Of a DNA stretch of 23,997 nucleotides, positions 15,505-23,191 are shown one piece after another. The position numbers were made by a program, and so were the translations under genes. A model generated the notes under the pieces. The model worked only from the letters and a program-made list of their open reading frames with translations. It did no database searches and was not told the origin of the DNA. Source of the DNA: a virus. Numbering within the stretch: position 1 is the stretch's first letter; every line of letters begins with the position of its first letter. Location: IMG/VR virus record IMGVR_UViG_3300026534_000064, positions 1-23,997 of that record; one strand, written 5' to 3'.

Positions 15505-17634
15505 CTACATCCCCCTCCGGCCGAGCGACACCGCGCGGGCAATGTCGGCGGCAACCTGGGCGCGGCTCTGCCGGAAGCTCTCGGCGTCGCGGGTCTGGAT
15601 ATTGATGGTGATGTTTTGGGAGCTGCCCGCACCTGCTGCCACCTCGCGCCGGGACAGGACACGCTCGCCCCTTTGCAGGATCGCCGGAACTTCGTCCGGT
15701 CTGAAACCCGCCCACCCACCGCCGTGCATCCGGGGCGCGCCGGCGAAGGCCATCACCGGCACCACGCGCTGGGGCGCTGTTGCGCCCACCATGCCGCCCG
15801 CGTGCATCACCGGCGCAAAAATGCTTCCCAGACCACCCAGCGCGCCGGCCAATGCATTGGCCAGCGGCCCGAGGATGAACCGGCGCGCCGAAAGCTGCGC
15901 CAGATCGGCCAGGATCGAGGTCACCAGCGAGCGGAAGTCGAGCTTGCCGGTGCGCACGAACTCGCCGATGGCCTGCTCCGCGCTGCGGAAGGCACTCACC
16001 AGCGTGTCGCCGAGTCCTTTGCCAAGTTCCATCGCCCTGCTCGCGTAGTTCTTCAGCGACGTGGTAGCGGTTTCCCATGCAGCCTTCGCGACATCGGCCG
16101 CCTCGTCGGCAGCACTGCCGGCCCGGGCGACGCTCGTGGCCAGCCGCCCGGCGGCATCAACGGTGCGGTCCAGTGCTTGCGCGCCATCATCCCCCGCGCC
16201 CTTCATCGCGTCGCGCAGGGCAGTCATCGATTCCAGGGGCCGCGTGATATTGCCGGCAAGAATATCCGCCTGATCGCCCAGGTTGCCGGCGTAGTAGCGG
16301 AACTCGTCTGCCGTCCTGCGCAGCTGGTCCACGGCCTGGCCGGCAAAGGCGGCATCCAGCCCGATATCCATCGCCAGCCCGTCCATGCCAGGGATCTTGA
16401 ACAGCGCGCCCGAGATGGTCTTGAGAAACCGCGCCCATTTGTCCTGCATGGCGGCGAGCGCATCGAACCAGGTGGCCTTGAGGCGGTTGCCGACGGCGCG
16501 CATGCGCAGCACGATGCTCCACGCCCCGTCGCCGATGCGGGTCCAGACCTCGACCGCTACGTCCTTGAGCAGGCCGAGTGCGGTGCCAAAGCCGCCCGCG
16601 CCGCGCGCGAGCCGCCCGAACCAGTAGATCAGTTCCCCGGCCCCGACGATCAGCGCCCCGATCCCGGTGCGGATGATGGCCGCGCGCAGGACCTTCATGG
16701 AAAGCGCCAGCTTGCCGACACCCAGCGCCGCGGCGGAGAGCGAGGCGACGAGACGGACGCCCAGAACGCCGGCAAAGATGGCGGCGATGGTGGCCAACTC
16801 ACCGATATGATTGAACAGCCCCTTGATGGCGCGCCCGAGCGGGCCGGTAGTCTTGCCGACAGCCGCAAAGACATCCGCCATTGCCTCAAGCGCAGGTGCC
16901 GCGGCGACGGCCAGCTGGTTGGCAATGCCACGCCACAACAGCCCCATGCGGGCGAGCGCATCATTGGTACGCTGGATCCGGGCGGCGTCCTGTTCCGACA
17001 CCGCCACCCCGAAATCCTCCACGTCCTTCGTGGCCTGTCTGAGCGTGGCACTGTCGATGCGTGAGAAGATCAGGCCTGCGCGCGCGCCGAAGATTTGCGA
17101 GGCGACCGCGGCGCGCTGTGCCGCAGGGATGTATTTCTGGATCGCGCCCTGGATGGTGGCGAGCTTCTCGTCGATCGTCAGCTTCGCAAGATCAGAGGCC
17201 GACAGGCGCAACTGCTCGAGTGCCTTCACCGCCGGGCCTGTCCCCTGCGCCGCCTGGCTCAGGCTTTTGGTCATCATGATGGTGGCCTGCTCGACCTCTC
17301 CCTGCGACACGCCCGCGAGATCGGCGGCGCGCGCCAGCACCTGCAGGCTTTCGGTGGTGGTACCGAGCGAGGCCGCGAGCTTGGCCTGTTCGTCGATCAC
17401 CTGCAGCCCCGAACGCACCATTGCCACTCCGGCGCTGACCGCAGCGGCGGCCATGATCCCGGCGGCGATCTTCGCGCGCCGCGCAAACTTCGCCAGCTTC
17501 GCATTGGCGATCTCCATCTCGCGCGAGGCCTTGCCAAAACCGCGCTTGCCAGCGTCACCGATGCCCTCGAGCTCAGCCCGCACCTGCTTGCCACCCACCG
17601 CAGCCAGGCGGACGCTGACGCGTCGTTCAGCCAT
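15505..17634 (-). CDS. tail tape measure protein
   Basis: A 709-aa protein that sets tail length and is ejected with the DNA. The start is ATG 17634 (MAERRVSVRLAAVGG), overlapping the end of the GT frame by 8 bp; the frame is open further upstream, but that part is only the shadow of GT. The N-terminal 60 residues are coiled and basic, followed by an alanine-rich membrane-like segment (AAGIMAAAAVSAGVAMV, near 50). Another hydrophobic block (IAAIFAGVLGVRLVASLSAAALG) lies near the middle, and the C-terminal part is rich in G and A (FILGPLANALAGALGGLGSIFAPVM). Its length would predict a fairly short tail. Confidence 0.9.
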   Translation of the reverse strand: MAERRVSVRLAAVGGKQVRAELEGIGDAGKRGFGKASREMEIANAKLAKFARRAKIAAGIMAAAAVSAGVAMVRSGLQVIDEQAKLAASLGTTTESLQVLARAADLAGVSQGEVEQATIMMTKSLSQAAQGTGPAVKALEQLRLSASDLAKLTIDEKLATIQGAIQKYIPAAQRAAVASQIFGARAGLIFSRIDSATLRQATKDVEDFGVAVSEQDAARIQRTNDALARMGLLWRGIANQLAVAAAPALEAMADVFAAVGKTTGPLGRAIKGLFNHIGELATIAAIFAGVLGVRLVASLSAAALGVGKLALSMKVLRAAIIRTGIGALIVGAGELIYWFGRLARGAGGFGTALGLLKDVAVEVWTRIGDGAWSIVLRMRAVGNRLKATWFDALAAMQDKWARFLKTISGALFKIPGMDGLAMDIGLDAAFAGQAVDQLRRTADEFRYYAGNLGDQADILAGNITRPLESMTALRDAMKGAGDDGAQALDRTVDAAGRLATSVARAGSAADEAADVAKAAWETATTSLKNYASRAMELGKGLGDTLVSAFRSAEQAIGEFVRTGKLDFRSLVTSILADLAQLSARRFILGPLANALAGALGGLGSIFAPVMHAGGMVGATAPQRVVPVMAFAGAPRMHGGGWAGFRPDEVPAILQRGERVLSRREVAAGAGSSQNITINIQTRDAESFRQSRAQVAADIARAVSLGRRGM

Positions 17635-18294
17635 GTTCCTGTTCCAATCGTTCGTTGAATTTGGCGACCATTGCCGCTTCGATCGCGGGCAGAAGCTCCG
17701 CAACCGCGACGCCTGGCACGCCCAGCGCCCCGGCCAATGCCAGCGCCGCGCCCATGTCCCAGCCGATGATCGCGCCAGAGGGGGCGATGCGCAGCTGCCC
17801 GCCGAGACGGCCGACAATGTCCCAGATCTGCATGCCGTCAAGGGTCTGCGGCCCGTTCAGGACTTGCGGGCAGTCCGAGCAGATTTGTGGGCAGGCCGCG
17901 CAATATCCCTCGCCCCCGCCGAAGACCCAGTCGGCGAGGGCGGTGAGGCGTTTTTTTCCTGCTCCAGCAGCAGGCCTTTTGCGACATAGCCGGTCTGGAA
18001 GGCTTCAAACAGCGGCCAGAGGTCGAGCAGGGCCTCGATGGCCTCGGGGCTGACGGGGATGGGATTGCCCTCGGCATCGCCAACACCCTCCCAGTCAAGC
18101 ACCGCAACCCGGGCCAGCGCCTTGGCGAAGGCCAGTGCGCTTCCCTCGTCGCCTGCATTCTCGTCCAGCGCCTGTACCGCCGGGTCATTGCGCGCGGCTA
18201 CCATCATGGCGGTGGTCAGTGGGCGCAGTTGCACCCGCACCCCATGACCGAGATCCAGCCACGTGGGTTCATTGGAAAGATCGAGTTTCAGCAT
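17627..18294 (-). CDS. tail assembly chaperone GT, made by -1 frameshifting
   Basis: A -1 slip at A AAA AAC (17956-17950) joins the first 115 residues of G to 107 residues encoded in the other frame, giving about 222 aa. The T part begins RLTALADWVFGGGEGYCAAC and continues with a second pair CSDC (two CxxC units, a possible metal site), then MQIWDIVGRLGGQL and ends EQEHG. An ATG at 17833 inside this frame has no ribosome binding site, so independent translation of the last 68 residues is unlikely. In lambda, GT bridges tail tube subunits and the tape measure; the same role is expected here. Confidence 0.75.
17857..18294 (-). CDS. tail assembly chaperone G
   Basis: A 145-aa protein from ATG 18294 (MLKLDLSNEPTWLDLGHGV), 3 bp after the tail tube stop; an in-frame ATG at 18336 lies inside the tail tube gene and is less likely. 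The content is soluble and helical. By position between tail tube and tape measure it is the lambda gpG analogue that coats the tape measure during tail assembly. Past the slippery site near residue 115 the zero-frame tail becomes a low-complexity S/P/A/R-rich run (NASPPSPTGSSAGARDIARP), typical of the terminated product of a frameshift gene. Confidence 0.8.
   Translation of the reverse strand: MLKLDLSNEPTWLDLGHGVRVQLRPLTTAMMVAARNDPAVQALDENAGDEGSALAFAKALARVAVLDWEGVGDAEGNPIPVSPEAIEALLDLWPLFEAFQTGYVAKGLLLEQEKNASPPSPTGSSAGARDIARPAHKSARTARKS
17907..17957 (-). promoter_or_regulatory. -1 programmed frameshift signal: slippery heptamer plus hairpin
   Basis: On the minus strand the run of seven A (17957-17951) followed by C gives A AAA AAC in register with the zero frame (GAA AAA AAC). 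Nine bases later CCCTCGCC (17940-17933) pairs perfectly with GGCGAGGG (17914-17907) across an 18-nt loop. Slippery site, spacer and 8-bp GC-rich stem are the three canonical parts of a -1 frameshift signal. Confidence 0.75.
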
Positions 18295-18296
18295 GG

Positions 18297-19235
18297 TCAA
18301 TAACTGCTCACCTGGTTCTTGAGAACGATTGTGCACATCTGCCCGGCCACGGAGTCGTAGGCCGCCTGCCAGTCGAAACTGGCCTGGATGCCCTGCGGCC
18401 CCTGGATCTCGATGCGTGGACGCGGCAGGTAGACCGCGTGCGCCGTGATGGTCAGGTTGACATTGGCGGAGATCACCCAGGAGAACTCCAAAGACGCGGA
18501 ACTGCCATTCAGCGCCTGATCCATCAGCGTGGTGTCGGCGAAGCGCACATCGATCTTGCCAGTCAGCGCGGCAATGGAGGGATCGGCCCCGTCGATACGG
18601 CCATCGCTGCGGATGGTCTCGATGCGCTCGACGTTGTTGGAATAGGTCAGGTCGGCCGAGACGATATTGCCCAGCGCCGTGCCGTTGCGCTTGATCGCGC
18701 CGTTGAAGTGGCCGAAGCGCTGCAGCGCATAACCGGTGGGCGTGCCGGCCGCCGAGGCGGTGGCCACGTTCTCGCCTTGGGCCACCAGCTTCACGTCAGC
18801 CGTTAACAGGCCGGAGCGCTGCATTTGCAGGCTCAGCTGATCCAGCACGCAACCCGTGTACATGGCAAAACGCGGGATCTCGGGCATCGCCACCTCGATG
18901 GCCATGCTGGGGAGGTCCCACGAACCCGACTTGAAGGTGTGAGTCTTGTTGGAAGTCCCGGTGGTGGTGGGATTGCCGAACGCCGCCTTGAGCCAGAAGC
19001 CGAAGGCCTCGGCGTCCAGTGGCACCTTGATGTCGCCATCTGCCGTCACCGCATCCTTGATCGGGGCCAGCGGGTCGCGGCCGTAGCCGAGCAGTTCGGA
19101 GGCAAGCAGCGGCTGTTCGGCCCCAAGCGAGGCGCTGGCAAAGGGCATCTGCATGAAGCCGGAGGCCGGCGCGGTGCCATAGGTGGTTTCGAACGCGGCC
19201 GCGAGCTGCGACCGCGCGCCTTGGGCGCGGGGCAT
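18297..19235 (-). CDS. major tail tube protein
   Basis: A 312-aa structural protein and the likely tail tube subunit. It starts at ATG 19235 with AAAGGA seven bases upstream. The N-terminus (RSQLAAAFETTYGTAP) and the VPLDAEAFGFWLKAAFGNPTT stretch around 95-115 are typical of siphophage tail tube proteins; the rest alternates beta-strand-like segments (IEVAMPEIPRFAMYTGCVLDQLSL, SADLTYSNNVERI, LEFSWVISANVNLTI). No membrane or signal segment. The position just upstream of G/GT and the tape measure supports the call. It would be among the most expressed late proteins. Confidence 0.87.
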   Translation of the reverse strand: MPRAQGARSQLAAAFETTYGTAPASGFMQMPFASASLGAEQPLLASELLGYGRDPLAPIKDAVTADGDIKVPLDAEAFGFWLKAAFGNPTTTGTSNKTHTFKSGSWDLPSMAIEVAMPEIPRFAMYTGCVLDQLSLQMQRSGLLTADVKLVAQGENVATASAAGTPTGYALQRFGHFNGAIKRNGTALGNIVSADLTYSNNVERIETIRSDGRIDGADPSIAALTGKIDVRFADTTLMDQALNGSSASLEFSWVISANVNLTITAHAVYLPRPRIEIQGPQGIQASFDWQAAYDSVAGQMCTIVLKNQVSSY

Positions 19236-19263
19236 TGTTCAGTCCTTTCGGTTGATGTGGAGA

Positions 19264-19692
19264 TCAAGTTAGGGGATCGGCCGTGGTGTAGTGCAGGATT
19301 ACCGGCACGACCGCGGCCTTCAGGCTCGCCGCGCCCTCGACGGGCAGATCGACGGGGCGCGGCGCTTCCGCCTCGACCCAGTCGCAAAGCCCGCCCAGCG
19401 TGCGGTCGGCGGAAAGGGCAGAACCGATATCGGAGACCAAGGTGTCGAAGGCAGCATCGCGCTCGGCAGGCGTCTTGCCCTGCATGACTACCTCCAGCTC
19501 CGCGCGGTGTTCATAATGATACCGCAGCGGCGACAGCGTCACCTCCGGCTCGCCGGGTTCGCCATCGCGCAGGATCACAAGTCCGCCTGCCGGCACGCGC
19601 TCGGGCAACAACTCGCTGCGCAGGACGGTGGCGGGCACGGTTTGCAGCGTCGCAAGCAGGGTGTGCAGGATAGTTTCTCGGGGTGTGGGCAT
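19264..19692 (-). CDS. minor tail / tail completion protein
   Basis: A 142-aa protein with start ATG 19692 (MPTPRETILHTLLATLQTVP). The open frame extends to 19869, but that part lies in the inserted AT-richer DNA. It has a helical start and beta-rich core (VTLSPLRYHYEHRAELEVVM, VVPVILHYTTADPLT), like the tail terminator or neck proteins located just before the tail tube gene; relatives in Rhodobacter prophages are, as I recall, sometimes misnamed acyl-CoA transferase. The upstream 30 bp lack a clear ribosome binding site, perhaps because the viperin cassette was inserted immediately before it. Confidence 0.75.
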   Translation of the reverse strand: MPTPRETILHTLLATLQTVPATVLRSELLPERVPAGGLVILRDGEPGEPEVTLSPLRYHYEHRAELEVVMQGKTPAERDAAFDTLVSDIGSALSADRTLGGLCDWVEAEAPRPVDLPVEGAASLKAAVVPVILHYTTADPLT

Positions 19693-19796
19693 GATTGTTT
19701 CTGGTTCTTGTGGCGGTTGATAGAGTTCGGGATTTCGGCCCAAGTACGACTGCGAGAACGGCGTTTGCGACATCTGCGAGCGGATCGGCAGGACTT

Positions 19797-19802
19797 TATA
19801 AT
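19797..19802 (+). promoter_or_regulatory. possible -10 box upstream of the viperin gene
   Basis: A perfect TATAAT at 19797-19802 in the 272-bp divergent gap (19693-19964) between the minor tail gene and the viperin gene. The matching -35 at 17-bp spacing (CTGCGA, 19774-19779) is poor. It would leave a leader of about 155 nt before the viperin start. The rest of the gap shows no gene. Confidence 0.3.
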
Positions 19803-19964
19803 CGTCGATTCGATGGGCGGAGGGCAGACTTTCTATGTGGCCTGATCGATTGATTGGTTGGGTCACCATTCTTCAACAGGTCACAGGCAATTTGTCCTGA
19901 CAAACCCACATCAATTGTCAGACGCAGCCGCATATGTGTGAGGCATCAACGAATGGAGATGCTC

Positions 19965-20852
19965 ATGCGAACCAACCATCAAATTGTCATTAACTGGCAC
20001 GTAACCGAAGCCTGTAACTACCGGTGTCAGTATTGCTATGCGCATTGGACGCGCCCCGATTCATCCGAGCTTTGGCGTGATCCTGTTTCTTGCGATGCTC
20101 TGATAAATGAGCTTTCGCAGTTCTTCCTCGCGGATACCACCATCTGGGCGAAAAGCCATAATATCCCGGCCCGGCTCAACATTGCGGGTGGTGAACCGAC
20201 GCTTTGGCAAGATACTCTGCTCCGCACAGTGAATCTTGGCGCAGAAAATGGTTTTGAGATCAGCCTGATCAGCAACGGAAGCCGGCCGAAAACTCTTCTC
20301 GCGATTGCTGAGAAGAGTTCATTACTTGGCATCAGCGTTGACGCTACCGATGCAGATCGAAACGCTAGGATCGGGCGTGCGGATCGTAAAGGCATCCAGA
20401 TTGCCAATAGCGATTTGATCAAGTTGGTGCGCGACCTGCGTGCAAAAAACCCGAACTTGAAGATCAAGATCAATACCGTCGTGAATGCGGAAAACGTGAG
20501 CGACGATTTTTCATCGTTCATCACTGCCATCGCACCAGACCGCTGGAAAATCCTCCGTATGCTTCCTTCTTATACTGATGCCCTTGCTGTCGATGCCGAG
20601 GCATTCCGGCGGTTTGTCTCACGTCACCGTTCGGTGAAGCCCGTCCCGTCTGTTGAAGACCATGAGGAGATGTCGCGTTCCTACCTGATGATCGATCCGC
20701 ATGGGCGCTTTTTCCAGAACAGGCCCGACGGTAAGGGCTATGATTACAGCGCCCCGATACTGGAGGTCGGTGCGGCTGCCGCGTTCTCGCAGATCCCGTT
20801 TTCTTTGGAAAAGTTCCAGCGGCGCTATCGCATGTCGGAGGTATGGGCATGA
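19965..20852 (+). CDS. prokaryotic viperin (pVip), radical SAM ddhNTP synthase
   Basis: A 295-aa radical SAM enzyme. Viperins use SAM and a 4Fe-4S cluster to dehydrate CTP or other NTPs to 3'-deoxy-3',4'-didehydro nucleotides, chain terminators that stop phage RNA synthesis. The cluster motif is C17-NYR-C21-QY-C24. SAM- and substrate-site landmarks match animal viperin in order: NIAGGEP (72-78), ISNGS (102-106), ISVDATDADRNARIGR (123-138; viperin ISCDSFDEEVNVLIGR), KINTVVN (168-174; KINSVIN), RWKILR (193-198; RWKVFQ), SYLMID (239-244) and a tryptophan next to the C-terminus. GGAG six bases before ATG 19965 selects this start over in-frame ATGs at 19953 and 19959. The N-terminal amphipathic helix of animal viperin is absent, as expected. 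Codon use is AT-richer than the tail genes around it. Confidence 0.93.
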   Translation: MRTNHQIVINWHVTEACNYRCQYCYAHWTRPDSSELWRDPVSCDALINELSQFFLADTTIWAKSHNIPARLNIAGGEPTLWQDTLLRTVNLGAENGFEISLISNGSRPKTLLAIAEKSSLLGISVDATDADRNARIGRADRKGIQIANSDLIKLVRDLRAKNPNLKIKINTVVNAENVSDDFSSFITAIAPDRWKILRMLPSYTDALAVDAEAFRRFVSRHRSVKPVPSVEDHEEMSRSYLMIDPHGRFFQNRPDGKGYDYSAPILEVGAAAAFSQIPFSLEKFQRRYRMSEVWA

Positions 20853-21043
20853 AGTACTGCGCAAACAAGGACTTCAACTGCGAGATCCGCAAATTGGTTC
20901 GCAAGAGATGGCGTTTTGTGAGGCGACGCAAGCACGGACTATTGATATCACCGTGCGGGGGAACGGTTTGCGTGCCAACGACACCAAGTGACAGACGCGC
21001 GCTCAGGAATTTTCAACGCGATGTCAGGCATGCGACTAAGTGA
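20849..21043 (+). CDS. small HicA-like basic protein coupled to viperin
   Basis: A 64-aa very basic protein (run of K and R in RKLVRKRWRFVRRRKHG). GGAGG at 20837-20841 is seven bases before ATG 20849, and this ATG overlaps the viperin stop as ATGA, so the two are translationally coupled. Residues 20-61 follow the pattern of HicA-type double-stranded-RNA-binding-like folds: a K-H-G turn (28-30, at the place of the catalytic histidine), a strand and hairpin (LLISPCGGTVCVP), then TPSDRRALRNFQRDVR as the terminal helix. No HicB partner follows. It may be an RNA-binding or RNase partner of the viperin, or an unrelated small toxin. Confidence 0.65.
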   Translation: MKYCANKDFNCEIRKLVRKRWRFVRRRKHGLLISPCGGTVCVPTTPSDRRALRNFQRDVRHATK

Positions 21044-21084
21044 TTGGCGTCCCGGCCTGGAAGATGGAAATCCGTTGTGGGACC

Positions 21085-22128
21085 TTACTCGACCGCTTTC
21101 AATACCTCGCTCAACGCAAGGTCAAACACGCGGTCGGGATCGGACACGCCACCCTTCACAAGGTACTGATGGCTTCGAGTGATAAAGCTGACATAACAGA
21201 GGCCAAGATCGAGGCGCTCATGCAGGTCGCAACCCACCTCGCCCACATGTGACTTTTCAACCGATCGTTCGAGAGCTTGGCGCATTTTTGGGAGCGGAGG
21301 GCAAACCCGTCCATTGGCAACCTTGGACCATTCAATACGAATGTTTTCGGCATATTCCGGATGCAGGCGCTCATCGAGTTGGTTTGAAAGCGACTGGTAA
21401 AATTCGGTCTTGGTGCGATAGCCCAACCTGTTTCGCGCAGTGTCCATCCATCGACCCAAAGCAAGCCGTGGTCCTTCACGATCTGAGCTTCCCAAAACAA
21501 GGCGTTTCATCATAACCAGCGCATCGTTCTTATTCGGCATTGTTTCGAACAGAAAAGCAAGAAGCAGCAGGGTTGCGACATATATGTGGAGGGGTGCCAT
21601 CGCGCTTTCTGAATCTCCAGTATTGCTCCCCAACACCCGATCGGCACAATTGTGATATAGCACTGCACCACTAGCAGAACTCGGAACTCTGCGTAGCTCG
21701 GCCGCGAAAGCTTGCACCCCATCCCTGCGGGCAACAGAATGAAGGTTATTTGACGCACCCACGACGTCACGCAACAGCGCAACCGTTTCCGGGGCGAACT
21801 GGCGAATGGTGCTCTCTGCGAACCCCCACGGCCCCATGGCAACCACATCGGGCGGTACATTCGCCGGGTCCGGGATGCCCAGTTGATGATGCTCTAAAGA
21901 AAAGTCACATAGCTTGTTAAAAGCCTTTTCGGTCATTCCTCCGCTGAGGCGCGCCCGGTCATAGGCACGTCGAAGAGCCTGATTCCCTTCTGGCCCTGGG
22001 AGCTGTGGGCCGAAAAAGTGATCCTTGATTGAAACCCCGAGCATGGCGGCATAGTCATCCGGATCAAGCAACAGTCGCAGATACCGGTCGATTTCGACAT
22101 TTTCGTTCTGCGCCATATTTTTCTTCAT
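21085..22128 (-). CDS. unknown 347-aa protein facing the viperin operon
   Basis: I do not recognise a family. The start ATG 22128 has GAAGG nine bases upstream. The protein is soluble and helical, except for a hydrophobic stretch at about 188-204 (LHIYVATLLLLAFLF) that could be a single membrane segment or a buried helix. The region near 275-300 (RIEWSKVANGRVCPPLPKMRQAL) recalls an HTH-like recognition segment. It ends 41 bp from the end of the small HicA-like gene, convergent with it. Base composition is AT-richer than the phage genes, like the viperin. It could be a regulator or third component of the viperin cassette, or an independent moron. Confidence 0.75.
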   Translation of the reverse strand: MKKNMAQNENVEIDRYLRLLLDPDDYAAMLGVSIKDHFFGPQLPGPEGNQALRRAYDRARLSGGMTEKAFNKLCDFSLEHHQLGIPDPANVPPDVVAMGPWGFAESTIRQFAPETVALLRDVVGASNNLHSVARRDGVQAFAAELRRVPSSASGAVLYHNCADRVLGSNTGDSESAMAPLHIYVATLLLLAFLFETMPNKNDALVMMKRLVLGSSDREGPRLALGRWMDTARNRLGYRTKTEFYQSLSNQLDERLHPEYAENIRIEWSKVANGRVCPPLPKMRQALERSVEKSHVGEVGCDLHERLDLGLCYVSFITRSHQYLVKGGVSDPDRVFDLALSEVLKAVE

Positions 22129-22148
22129 GGATTACAACCTTCGCAACT

Positions 22149-22169
22149 GAAAATAGTAGAACTATTCTC
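22149..22169 (-). promoter_or_regulatory. palindromic operator candidate upstream of the 347-aa gene
   Basis: A 21-bp inverted repeat centred 31 bp before the start codon. Its core AATAGT-N3-ACTATT is perfect, and the outer GA/TC pairs extend it. AT-rich DNA surrounds it, and the position overlaps where the promoter should be. It fits a dimeric repressor, possibly the downstream protein itself; this is inferred. Confidence 0.5.
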
Positions 22170-22470
22170 GGGTTTCCCGGAGCGGACAGGCCATATTGAG
22201 ACAACCCTGTGGCGACTCTTGGACATCTATCATCGCAGGATTCTGCATGGAGGAGGGTCCCAAAGCGGTTACACGCGCCGAGCCACCACGGATTCGCAGG
22301 GTGGATCAGCACAGCTTCCAATTGATCTCTTTATGTTATGGCAACCAGAGCATTTCGGAAGTGCGGAACCTGTGCGTTGCCGTCAATGATGCATTCCGTA
22401 GCTTCCACAACTTTTAGGGCTTCTATCCATCTCTCACCGCAGACAGATCAAAGAGTGGCCCCGGGTCGAT

Positions 22471-22485
22471 AGCACTAATTGTGCT
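22471..22485. repeat. small hairpin flanked by TGGCCCCG repeats
   Basis: AGCAC and GTGCT form a 5-bp stem around TAATT. TGGCCCCG occurs on both sides, at 22456 and 22501, inside similar AAG-rich contexts. It could be a relic of the end of an inserted element at the cassette boundary; no transposase remains. Confidence 0.3.
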
Positions 22486-22542
22486 GTGTACCATAAAGTC
22501 TGGCCCCGACGCGACCCTGGCCTCCTGTTCGTGCCCGACAGC

Positions 22543-23172
22543 CTAACAATCGTTGCCCTCCCATTTTTCGACAATCAGCCCCGGCACCTTGCCCGCAACC
22601 CTCTCCACATCCCGCGCCAGATCGAGCCGCTTGCGCAGCTTGACCTGCGGCACCAGCAGGAAGATCGGCACGGTGGCGCGGCCCCGGCCGGTTTTCGAGC
22701 GCGACGCCACACCGAGCCCCCGGCTGCTGAGCCGCCCATCGGCGACGAGCAGGCTGGGCCCGCGCCGGCGGTAGACGAAGCGCAGGCGCATGCCGCGCCG
22801 CCTTTCCCATTCGCCCGGGGTCAGGCGCGCGCCACCGCGGCCCTTGCCTGCGGCGGGCAGCGGGATTGCCAGCCAGAAGCCAGCCTTCGAGCGGATCAGC
22901 ACGCCCCGGTCATGGGCCGAGAGGATCTCGGGCGCGTTTGACCACACGAAGGCGGCGGCGTCGAGGCTGTCGGTGTGCTGCGGATAGGTGCGGTTGCGGA
23001 TCGTGCGCGGCAGGCGATGACCCAGCCCTGCGCTCGCGATCTGCTGGCGCCATGCCTGCTTCAATTCGCCCCCGGCCTCGGCCATCGCTGCCTTCACGGC
23101 CCGCTCCCCGGCCTTCAACTCGGCGTGCAGCATGGCCACGAGATCAGGCTCGAAGTCGACCTTGAGTTTCAT
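22543..23172 (-). CDS. DUF6441 phage neck/tail protein
   Basis: A 209-aa basic protein of the DUF6441 type, found between head-tail joining and tail tube genes of alphaproteobacterial prophages; probably a minor tail or neck protein like HK97 gp10. The N-terminal half is helical (ELKAGERAVKAAMAEAGGELKQAWRQQI). The central part contains FVWSNAPEILSAHDRGVLIRS and GFWLAIPLP, and an arginine-rich block (RLTPGEWERRRGMRLRFVYRR) precedes PIFLLVPQVKLRKRLDL. It ends KWEGNDC. The normal next gene (minor tail, 19264-19692) is now 2.8 kb away because of the viperin cassette. A DUF4365-like gene has been placed just upstream. Confidence 0.83.
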   Translation of the reverse strand: MKLKVDFEPDLVAMLHAELKAGERAVKAAMAEAGGELKQAWRQQIASAGLGHRLPRTIRNRTYPQHTDSLDAAAFVWSNAPEILSAHDRGVLIRSKAGFWLAIPLPAAGKGRGGARLTPGEWERRRGMRLRFVYRRRGPSLLVADGRLSSRGLGVASRSKTGRGRATVPIFLLVPQVKLRKRLDLARDVERVAGKVPGLIVEKWEGNDC

Positions 23173-23191
23173 CTGACCACATTCATGGCAT

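Larger units (their letters stand above)
22129..22542. other. 414-bp region without a supported gene
   Basis: This gap lies between the start of the 347-aa gene and the stop of the DUF6441 gene. Its left part holds the promoter region and palindrome of the 347-aa gene. A 73-aa open frame on + (22196-22417) has no ribosome binding site or recognisable content. Near its right end are the repeated TGGCCCCG (22456 and 22501) and the hairpin AGCAC-TAATT-GTGCT (22471-22485). It is probably the right boundary of the viperin insertion. Confidence 0.5.

Noticed and set aside
14809-17064. 751-aa open frame on the plus strand
   Set aside because: Antisense to lysozyme, DUF2460 and tape measure; a typical long shadow frame in GC-rich DNA.
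17627-17833. Independent 68-aa gene before the tape measure
   Set aside because: Its ATG lacks a ribosome binding site, and the frame continues open upstream to the slippery site; better explained as the T part of GT.
22196-22417. 73-aa plus-strand gene in the 414-bp gap
   Set aside because: No ribosome binding site, no motif, and no coding-like composition.
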